From Gonocerus acuteangulatus (lineage: Eukaryota > Arthropoda > Insecta > Hemiptera > Coreidae): DNA of 64,000 nucleotides. Positions 40,901 through 52,989 of the stretch are shown one piece after another. Each line of letters begins with the position of its first letter. Positions within the stretch are counted from its first letter, which is position 1. Location: assembly GCA_946811695.1 (NCBI GenBank), contig OX328124.1:24606626-24670625 (forward strand). The letters run 5' to 3'. Both the position numbers and the translations under genes were made by a program. The notes under the pieces were generated by a model that did no database searches, was not told where the DNA came from, and saw nothing but the letters and a program-made list of their open reading frames with translations.

Positions 40901-43900
40901 TGGAATTAAAATCTTCAAGCTGGAAAGTTATCTTCAATAATTTATTGTCCATCGAACCCCCTCTTATAAATCCCAAAATTTATGTCTAATCCAATTAACA
41001 CTTGTTATAACCTTTTTGGCCACACCCTCCTTCAAAGAAACCTGTAAACTATCCATATTATATTTACTTATTTTTATATCCGTGCATAAATTAAACTACC
41101 CCTATAAACAGTCTACTCTTTTCAAATAAAACCATCACTACCTTACAGCGGTATGCTTATTCCCAAGGTATAGCACCTTTGGGACAGTGTACCGCAAACA
41201 ATTGCAACGTGTTCAATACTGGGGTATATTCATTGCAATTATCTTTCTTTCCTTGAATTCCTCTCGCGTAAACAACACTAGATTGAGATTTTTAGTAAAT
41301 CAAATCATTCTGCTCTCTGTCAGGAAGAACAGATAATCAGAAAACAAAAAATGTATGGCCAAACTGTGGAAGTCCATTGTCCAGTCCGGAAGCAATAAAA
41401 AGTAACAAAAAAATTGTTGGAAAAATTTTTCATTTGAGAGGAATGTCACATTTTGTGTCTTCCAAATTTTCATTGATTTATCTTTTGCCTAATTTAGTTG
41501 GTACTCTTTAGAGAAAAAATCTGGTACTATAATAAAAAAATTAAAATTTGCAGATATCGCATTTCATTTGGACTTATGGCAACTTGGTCAATGGATCCAT
41601 CCACTTTCTAACAGCACTGCCGGACAGCAATCCATCAAGAATCATAAATCCTTATGATTTATGGCAAGCGGAACCTCTTCCAATGTATAGGTCGATGGTG
41701 TTTTTGTTTTTTTTTAAATGTTTATTTGGTATTAACAACAAAATATAATATATACTTTGTGTGCCAATAGACCACAAAAATAATACTGGAGGGTTAATAG
41801 ACTCACATTATAGCTGTACATTTGAACAAAACACAAAATCAGCCCCATACATTGAACCCAATGCGAGGGTCCAGAGCAGCAGATGCTGTACTAACATTCA
41901 ATTTTCAGGAGTGTCAGGTAAAAATAAAATAAACTTTCTAAAAAGTAAAACGTCTCTATAATTAAAAAATAAATCACTTTTGTGCAGGAAAAATAATAAT
42001 AACTTGTCAAAAATAAATAAATACATTAATACACAGTCCACTGCCAGAAATGAAATAATAATTTAATGAAAATCTATAAACAAGCCCAGACTGAAATAGG
42101 CACCACTAAATACAAAACTTAAGTAGGCTAGGTAACTTTCAGGTTACCTCAAAGTCCCGGGAACATAAATTTAAATATCTATATATATAAAAATCATGTG
42201 TCAGTCTGTTCCTTATGCAAATCTACACTGTTTGTCCGATTTTGACCAAACTTGGCACACTGGTAGGTCTTGATCCGGGGAGTCTCGTAGGCTAGGTCAA
42301 AAACGTCTACCAGCTGTATATCTGTCCCTCATACAATTCCATACCGTTCGGCCGATTTTGACTAAACTTGGCACACGGGTAAGCACACAAAATCGTCTAG
42401 GACTCACAGTTCGGAGGTCATGGGTTCAAAACTGTGAATGCGAGCAGATACAGATTTGCATTATTGCTTATTTGGTTTCTAATTTATTTTTGCTTTTCTT
42501 CGTGCAGACAGTAGGTGTAGCATGGCTTGCCAGGTAAAAACTATTAATTAATAAATTATTGTGGCACCGGCAACACTGACTAACCAGGCATAACCTTCCT
42601 GCTGCTGACAGTCAAGTTATGTTTGTGGTGTTACTGATTCTTGACTAAGGATCATTTTATTACAGCTACCAAGAATGGCATCAAATCAATAAATAGAAAT
42701 CATATAAATGAGACTAGATGGGAAGAGGTTCATATTTAATGCTTACCTAACTGGCAATCTTTTTGTGGGCAGAACGGATAGACATAATTTTCACAATAAC
42801 ATTCTTTACATTCATGGTAGAACGTTCCTTCCTTTTTACATGTCCAATTCGAATATACAAACTCGTCTGAAAAAAAAAATGTTTTATTGACTCTGATGAA
42901 AAGTTTGAAATTAGAAAATAAAGGATTACCAGCACTAGGTTATAAATCTGAGTGTGCAGTTGTCTGGATGTTTTACTATCACAAAATTATGTAAGCAAGC
43001 AAGTAATATGCCAAAGATTAAAGGTTGAAATAAATAGTTTCTTTCAATCGTTCACTTTGAAAAGAAAAACAAAAATTAATATAAGACAAAATATTCTTGT
43101 CAGCTACAAGAAGCCATGGTTTTGGAAGATTGAACAATAGAGTTTTTATCATTTTTTAAAAAATACTTACGATTTATAATACAATACACAGGGGCTTTGA
43201 GCTTCATTCTCCCTTGACATAGTGTTACTAACCTGGATCTATTGGGACCTTCATCTGTTTATTCGCTCCTTTTCAAAATTGAACTGCTCCTATAGCTCTT
43301 CAGATAGGCATAAAAGTTCAATTGAGGAATAGCAAATTTCTGAGGAAAATTACCCTTTCTGTTCTGCTATTTTCAAAGCTAAAATGGGTTTTCAGAGCTG
43401 AAATGCTTTAAAATACTGAAACTATCTCCTTTAATCTGATATAATTACATTAACTCCATATTCAAAAATTTAAATTTAAAAATCATTTATTCACATACTA
43501 AAATTGAAATGATACTTCATACTAAAAAAAAAACCGCTTACGTTTTTGAGTTAATATGCTTGTAGGTATTCGTTTTATAGGTTTCTTAATGTAGAAAAAC
43601 AAATGGAACCATTTTTAAGCAATATCTGTAATCATTTTCGAGAAACATTGAAACACCTACTTTTCCAAACTAATTTTCAGTTTGGGTATACAGAAACAGA
43701 TTAATTAAGTTGGAACTTGTTTCAGACCTTTGATATTCATCTAATCTATGATAGGTAAATTTTGGTTGCGTTTGGAGTAAGGAAGTACTATAAATAAAAT
43801 ATTTCATTAACAGGCATGAAAAGTTTTCGTATATTTTCTAAAATATCTCGAAAACGGTTTAGGAATAGTGGTAAGTGGAAGATGACCATTCAAAAGCTTA

Positions 43901-46900
43901 CTAAATTCCCTACAAAAACTTTCTGATGTAATTTTTGATGGGGCAATGTCAATTGGAGAAATAAAAACTTCAAAATTCGCAATTGTTAGTTTTGCTCTTT
44001 TGAAAAGGTTTATGTATTTGCTTACCTAAAGTTTTAACTGGTTGTTTCCCATTTTAATTGCATTTAACATTAAAATGAGTATTTTTCTAAAACAAGGTAA
44101 GAAAATGAGTGTCCAAGAGCGAACGTAGAGAAGATGGGGGAAGTTGCCATGATACTGTCAGTTTCCTCTTGTGGCGCCTTTAATCTATTTTCTCTTCGAG
44201 ATTTTATTTTATATTTTTCACAAACTATCAAACCCCACCAATAACTGCTACTATTCCTTTACTAATAGCACGAGAGATATGAACAGAACCGCGCTAAGAT
44301 GATGCAGTTCCTGCGAGTTGGACTTTTTTAAGTGTTCTGGTAGATTTTCACAACTGGATGAGATATACAGAATTTTATACAGGACTAGGAAAGGCTATGA
44401 GAGGCAGTGTTGGGCACTCGAGTAAATGAATAAGAGTTAATTATTCATGGGCAATGAGTAATGATTAAATTAATCATTAGTCTCATGGTCATGGGTGATG
44501 AGGGATCACTTTTTAATTTTCACGAATTAGTAATCCACGCATCACTCATTTAATCATGAATCATGATTAAAAAAAGTGGATTGATATTTATTTGATTAGG
44601 GTAGGTAAAAGAATATTTTATTTCCATAAAAAAAAATTTTTTTCTTCTCATAAATTAAAAAAAAAAAAAAAACAGTACATCTGGGTTACTTTCGATCACT
44701 TCAGATTCACTTTCAGCCCCTTGCCATCAACTTCTGGGACACTCAATTCACACTAAGGTCAAACTGTGTCACTTCTGGTGCCCAATAATGGGACAATAAT
44801 AAATGGGACACTAATTAATCCAGAGGCCAATTCCAAAGAGGGAGCTGGGCAACATCTGGTTTACTTCCAGTTTCTAATAATTACTTTTTGGTCACCATAT
44901 TAAGATCTGGATCACTTCAGGGGAGAAAACTACGGGGCTACTTGCGGTTCACTTCTCAATAGGGTCTCTCAATATTACTTTACTGGTGATTCTATGTCTC
45001 TCAAAGACTTCTGGTTCACTTTCCGGTTCCTTGGAGTAATTCACTTATTACTTTTACTACAGTAATTATTCACTGGAATGATAGCCCAACACTGATGAGA
45101 GGTCAGGCAAGAGAGATAGTGTTGAATATTTATCAATACTTAGCCAAAGTTAAGGCTGAGACTATAAAGTTGCCTGCTCAAATAGATGGAGGGAAAAGTA
45201 TGTGGCCTAAATTTCCGGTAGAAAAAAAAAACCCTGCCATAACCTTATCACTATGAAATTTAAATCAAGACATAATCAGTTTTTATAGTGATTCACGTTA
45301 AGTGTTTGATCATTAAAAGGATCTGCAAATGGCCGAACAGAAGGGACAGTGTAGGGAGAAATTCCCAGCCAGACATTCACATGCACAATTGATCTACTGG
45401 GTTTCTTTGAACTGGCTTTAGTGCTGGTAACTTCTGCCCAGTTCTGTGTGCTGCACAGTAGCACTTTACAAGGTAATGCTATTCTAGGAGATTATCCCCA
45501 AGTACCCAATGAAAATTTAGTAGTGCGTTTTAGAAATTGTTATAGAGAATTATTTGTCTTTACTCACTCCATTTTGGGCATTTACGTGTTGTGCATTTCG
45601 GAAACAGTCCACGTTTGCATATACACTTATTGCAGTCATAATGGAAAACTCCTGGCTTTAAACAGTACCCTACATTGTTACACACATGTTCTGCTGGTGG
45701 TCTTGTTCTTCGTGAAGTTGGATCTAGAAAATAAACAATATATCTAGAAAATAAACAATAATTATAAGAGATTTGATTAATATTAAATAACTGGTGGATA
45801 ACCTGCATCTATGGCTGATAAGTAATTTTTATCACCCATATCTAAATGATGAAACATACATTTCCTAATTTTTAAAATAATTCAAATATCTTTTCTTATT
45901 ACTTCCTATGATCATTTGTTGCAATATTTTACAAACTACAATCTAATGAATATATAATTAATTTATTAGTTAGCCCAATCATTTTTGTTCACCTATCTTT
46001 ATCTATATAAAAATCAGGTGTTTTTCGGTTTTTTCCTTGAACAAATCCACACTGTTAAACCAATATTGATGAAAATTGGCACACAGGTAGGTCTTGATAC
46101 GGGGAGAGCGCAAGGCTAGGCCAAAATCGTCTTTTGCCTGTCTGTCTGTTTGTTCCTTATATAAATTCACATCAATTGATTGATTTTGACCCAACTTGGC
46201 ATTTAGGTCTTGATAATGGGGAGTGTTCCTCCCCCCCCCCTCTCTCCCCCCCCCCTCTCTCCCTCTCTCCCTCCCTCCCTCCCTCTCTCCCTCTCCTTAC
46301 CTTTGGTTGTGGATTTGGTGGTAACTTTTTCCTCCTCATCACTTATGGTACTGCTTTGGTCAAATAGTTCTGCAAAATAAAAGCTTTTTTTAGCATATTC
46401 AGGAGGAAATAAATAAATAATTCGTTTAGAGCCTTCTGCTGAAATTCAGGAACATAAATATGCTTTAGCTCCACCCGACAAACCTATGTAATTTACTGTA
46501 TACAAAAATAAAATAAACTATTGTAAAAATTGTCTTTATTTTTTTATTCTTTACAATCCTAATCCTGTGATAGCCAATACAGGTCTGTGATTACTGGAAT
46601 AGCTCACATAATTTTAGGTATTGATCTTGTCGATGTATCTGGCGAAGATCATATCGATGTAAGTTCCTCTGCGAGTGGTAGGCAGAGCTGGGTTTGTCTT
46701 CAGTTTTTAATCCAATTTCATTCGTGTAATTTACGAATCTATGGTTTTCTTTCTTCTTGAGGTCTAAGTATATATCGCCAGATAGCAATTTAGGTATATT
46801 GTCGTATCCTCTTTTCTTGACAAGATTGAAAATTTATGCAGCTATTGTAGTAGATTCAATTCAAAGAAATCTTCGATATAGTTGATAGGTGTGTCTGGAG

Positions 46901-49900
46901 ATATGTAGGCCGTGACAAGCAAGACTCGTTGGCCGTTTACAGTGGTTTTGATAGCGCAAATGTCTCTGCAGGACTCGCTCATCGCGGTACTTCTAATGAT
47001 AGGCATATCCCCTTTGTTTACTTTCATCAGGTTATGAGGAGTTGACAATAACACACAGTCTTCTTTTTCATACATGGACACCGCATATGCACGAACGCCA
47101 GTGGTTTCGTACATGGCCGCCGCGCATGTGTGATCGCAAGCAGACACTTTTTTCAGTTTAGTCATCGCTAAAGCATATTTATTCTAAAATACTCTGACTG
47201 GGAGATTTCTTAGCCATAAGGTTTTTACTTTCAGCTCACACGATTTTGCTGGAATGTAGTAGTATTTGTCTTAAAAACCAGAACAGTTTTTGTAAACTGA
47301 TTTGTGTGTCCTCCAAAATATTATTATCCTCTCATCACTGTCGCTATGTATGTTGATTAGCCACTTTTTTTTATGGCCATATAAGTGAGTTTCATCAACA
47401 TTTCTCAGGTCTCCCGATATCCTTCCTTAATATCTTGGTTGTTTGGGGGCGTCAGTTATCTGTGCCAAATGTCGTGAGTCATGTTGGAGTCACCTTTTGT
47501 CAGTGACTCATGTCTAAACCATGGGGAGACCTAGCATGGTACTTATTGGAAATTTAGAAAAAAAAATATATTCAAAGAAAATAATTACAGAACATAATAA
47601 GAAAACAAAAAAGAAATTAATATTGACATTAATATTTCAGTTTGTTGCTGTTGGGGGGTTCTTCAAAGAAATGTGATTATTATTCTATTTGTCAGAAGGT
47701 CCTAACAAGAATATTTATGTATGCGTGCTCATAAAAGAAAAATATTAATTTAAATGAAATAGGGAATATAAATAAATTATATTAAACAAGACAAAACAAA
47801 TATTTAGAAACATATTGATAAGTTTATGGGAAGAATATTTATGAGTGCATATATTGATCCTGTGTCAAGCAGCGGGAGCCTCAGAGATAATCGAGTTACG
47901 GTTTACTTACACATTGTCTGAGATAATCACTCGCGATTTGTCTAAAACATTCATTCGCGAAAGAACCATTAACTTTTCAATACACATTAAATTTCAGTTT
48001 ATTACCTTTGGTTGAGGATTCGGAGGCAATTTCTTCCTCTTTGTCACTTGCAGTACTGCTTTGGTCAAATGTTTCTGTAAAATAAAAGCTCTTGTAAGCA
48101 TATTCAAGAGAAATAATAATAATAGGTGAAGGCCTTTTGAATAGGGCCAAGGGTCGTGCGTTTGATTCCCACCAGGGTTAGTGGTTTTTCTTTTGAAAAA
48201 AGAAAAGGCATCATCCCTATCCTGGCTAGAAAAGGGTGGTAACTTATAGATAACCCTTACTAAATTCTAAGTTGATAATAATGGACGTTAAAATTTAAAT
48301 ATATAAATAATATTGCATATATTATAAAAAATGCAGAAGAAAAAATATATTTAAAAAAAAGAAAACATCAATTAAAAGAACCAATAACTTTTCAATACAC
48401 ATTAAATTTCAGTTTAATACCTTTGGTTGAGGATTCAGTGGCAATTTCTTCCTCTTTATCACTTGCGGTACTGCTTTCGTCTAATGTTTCTGTAAAATAA
48501 AAGCTCTTGTAAGCATACGAGAATCTAAGGTGTTAGCCACTAGACAGAACACGGGGAGATCCAAGGTGGTACTTATTGGAAATTGAGGCGTATTCAAAGA
48601 AAATAACTACAGGACATCATAAACAAAAAGAATAATAATAATAATAAACATGTTAAAAAAGGACGCACAGTATCCACTGAAAACATAGCACTTTCGGATG
48701 GGGACCATGTACGTGAATTGGGGGAATCTGAAACGTATAAGTACCTTGGCATCCAACAGCACCTTAAGATCTGCCACAAAAATGTTAAGGAGGAGCTTAA
48801 AAATGAGTTTTTAAAACGGCTGCGGTTAGTTTTAAGAAGTTATCTGCATGGAAAATACAAAATAAAAGCTATTAACACCTGGGCAATACCTTCATTGACG
48901 TATAGTTTCGGTGTGATAAAGTGGTCAGATACATCACTACGGGATTTGGATCGACTCATTCGAACTGAAATGACTAAAGCACGCATGCACCATCCAACAT
49001 TTTCAATGGCAAGGCTGTATTTGCCACGGAAAAAAAGGTGGCCTTGGCCTCATCAATATTGAACATTTATGTAGATCTCAAGAAAGTAATCTGAGGCATT
49101 ATATGAGATCAAGTGAGAGCCACCTTTTTAAGGAAATCGTTAAATTGGACGAGAATTATACAGCCTTGAAATTGAAGATAATTAATGAACCGGATCTAAG
49201 GACAGAATTGGATCGCCTTTCTGAATGGCAAACGAAAGAACTGCACGGGCGATATTACAGTCGTTTATTTGATCTGCAGGTGCAGACGACGTTGTCGGTA
49301 GCATGGTTGACTTCTGGTCGGCTATTTTCGGAAACTGAGGGTTTCGTAATAGCCATCCAGGACCAAGTAATTGCAACACGATCCTACCGACAACACGTTT
49401 TAAAAGATATTAGTATTTCGGACAAGTGCAGATTATGTAACAAGGCGTATGAGTCGATTCAACACGTGACGGCAGGCTGCGAAATTCTTGCGGGATCTGA
49501 TTACCTTCAGAGACACAACAATGTTGCCAAGATATACCATCAAGCAATAGCAGAAAGGTTCGGCATTATAGAAAGTATGGTACCGTATTATCGCTATGTC
49601 CCGCAAAGACTACTAGAAAATGATAGAATTAAAATCTACTGGGACGAAGCTATGATTACGGACCGAACTGTTCACCATAATAAACCAGATATTCTCATCA
49701 TCGACAAGCATAATAAGACTGCTGATATAATTGATATCTCAGTGCCGAATGATGAGAATATTCAGAAAGCATATGCCGAAAAGCTGCGAAAATATCAAGA
49801 CTTGGCCATTGAGTTAAAAGATCTCTATAAATTAGATTCCGCTAGAGTTACTGCAGTTATCATTTCGACCAATGGTTTGATACCGAACACTACAGTAAGT

Positions 49901-50832
49901 GCCACCAAATACCTGAAATTATCAGAGGAACACTTGTTACTATCCCAGCAAGCAGTTCTACTCGACACAGCTCGAATCGTAAGGAAATTTCTTAATGCCC
50001 ATAATTAGTGCCTAAATAAAAAAAATATTTAAAAAAATAAAAATAATTCTTTTTACTGGTTGGAACTATCCCCCAGTAAAAATATTCTCCAGTAATCTGA
50101 GAGACCCCACCCCCCATAATAATAAGAAATGGGGTCTCCCGTGGTCTAGTGGGTAGCGCCTTAGATTCACAAGCGGGTTCGATCCCCACCGGCGACAGGA
50201 ATTTTCTCATCTCAGGGCTTGCTGAGAAAATTCCTGGCTGCACCCTGGATGTCGGCGCTAATGGCCGAGATTTGTCGATGCGCCGTTAAAAAAAAAAAAA
50301 AAAAAAATTATAAAAAAATAATAATAAATTTTTTAATGTAAGATTTTTCAATGCAGATTAACATTTCAGTTTTTTACCTTTGGTTGTGGACTCTGTGGCA
50401 ATTTCTTCCTCTTTATCACTTGCGGTACTGCTTTGGTCAAATGTTTCTGTAAAATAAAAGCTCTTGTAAGTATTATCAAGAGAAATTAGAAATACTTTAC
50501 GTTCACTATTTCGCAAAAGGTGAAGACCTTTTGAGCTGAGTTATTCCTGAAAAAGAAGTCCGACTCGTAGGAACTGCGTCATCTACGTGTGGTTCCGTTC
50601 AAATCTCTAGTGTCATCAGTAAAGGAATAGAAGCAGTTATAGATAACACTGGCATGTATCATGTTAACGGAGAGACAGACATAAAAACACTCATAAACAC
50701 ACACACAATATATTTAAAGGGGATCATTTTCGGTGATAGAACTACTAGGAACTATCGATAAAGCTTAAAAGAAATTTTTGAAATACTCCATCATGAGTGC
50801 AACCTTAATAGCTTCTTTCATGCCTATTAATG

Positions 50833-50892
<60 letters not shown>

Positions 50893-51127
50893 TTAAGGCG
50901 CATGAACACATGGGCTCATGCCTATTAATAGATTTTTCTTTAATACTTCCTTATCTCTAAATGTAAAAAACATTTTTATAGTTTAGATGAATTTGAAACA
51001 CGCATAAAATATTTCAATTGAATCCAATGATTCTAAGTAGCCAAACTGAAAATTAGGTTGAAAAACTATTTTTCAGTCTCTGAGAGAGCAGACATAAGTA
51101 CCCAACATGGCACTCATTGGAAATTTA

Positions 51128-51201
<74 letters not shown>

Positions 51202-51842
51202 AGAAAATAACTAAAGAACATAAAAAAAAAAAAAAAAAAAGTTTTAATGTTAGATTTTTCAATGCTCATTAATATTTCAGTTTATTACCTTTGGTTGTGG
51301 ATTCAATGGCAATTTCTTCCTCTTTATCACTTATGGTACTGCTTTGGTCAAATGTTTCTGTAAAATAAAAGTGTGTGTTAGCATATTCAAGAGATATAAG
51401 AAATACCTTATGTTAACTATTTCTCAATTGAACAGAGGTAAAAACCTGTTCAAAAGAACAAAACTACGACTTTTTAAGTTTTAAGCACTTATTTCTTCGA
51501 TGACATTGCCCCATCGAATTGCATTTTTGTAGAATATTTAGTAAGCTTGCAAATGGCCACCTTGCAATTACCACAATTTCTAACCATTTTTAAGATATTT
51601 AAGAAAAAATATGAAAATCCCAAAACTTTTCATGCCTATTAATAGATTTTTCTTTAATACTTCCTTATCTCCAAATGTAAAAAACATTTTTATAGTTTAG
51701 ATGAATTTCAGACACGTATAAAATATTTCAATTGAATCCAATGATTCTAAGTAGCCAAACTGAAAATTAGCTTGAAAAACTATTTTTCAGTCTCTGAGAG
51801 AGAAGACATAAGTATCCAACATGGCACTTATTTGAAATTTAG

Positions 51843-51898
<56 letters not shown>

Positions 51899-52928
51899 AG
51901 AAAATAACTTAAGTACAACATTAAAAGAAAAAAAAAATAAACTTTTTAATGTTAGATTTTTTAATGCATATTAATATTTCAGTTTATTACCTTTGGTTGT
52001 GGATTCGATGGCAATTTCTTCCGCTTTATCACTTGTGGTACTGCTTTGGTCAAATGTTTCTGTAAAATAAAAGCTCTTGTTAACATGAAATGAAATAGCC
52101 TTTATTATACAAACAAAAAATAAACAAATAAACATCTTTGATATTTTCCTACAAAATCATACTCATAAATAATTATTTACATTTTTCTAAAAAACTTTTT
52201 TAAATAACTGATTAATAATTTTTGCTTGTAAAAGCCTTCCTCTTTTGAGGAGTAATGCTCTACACTTCCCAGATAGAGCAGCCTTACCGACAAACGGGGT
52301 CTGTGAGTTCCTTCCATGTTTCCCACCCGAGTTTCTTGTCCCGTGCTTTTCTCCACCATGTCGGGCCTGCTGTCTTCTTGAAAGAATCACTCCATCTCTT
52401 CACTTGTCTGCCTCTACCTCAAGTACAACCGTATGGAGTCCATTCAGTCACATAATATGACCATCTGTCATCCCTGCATCTCAAGAGGTGTCCTGGCCAT
52501 TTCCATTTTGATTTTTTAATTAACTTGGTTGAGTCCTTTAACCCAGTTCTCTTCCTAATGTCAGAACACTTCGCTCTATCTCTTCTTCTGATATTAGCAA
52601 TGCTTCTTTCTAATGAATTTTGCCAAACCCTGATTTTGGGTTTTTTTTTTGTAGAGAATTTATGAAGCTTGCGAATGGCCACCTTGCAATTACCACGATT
52701 TTCGAGATATTTTAGAAATATATGAAAATCCCAAAACTTGCCTATTTCATTGGCGGGAGGCCCGGCGGCCGTGAATGTGAAGGTGTGAGCACTTAACACT
52801 CTGTGTCTGTATGTTCGATTCCTATTATGGGGTGGTGGCTTTTCTTTAGAAAAAAGAAAAGTCATCAGCCCTATCCTGGCTAGAAAAGTGTGATGACCTA
52901 TAAATAACCCGTCCCAAAATTTGTAGTT

Positions 52929-52989
<61 letters not shown>

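Noticed and set aside
52419..52865. 148-codon - strand ORF as one gene
   Set aside because: Only part of it is protein-like, and that part is a retroelement RT tail; the rest is antisense SINE-B.
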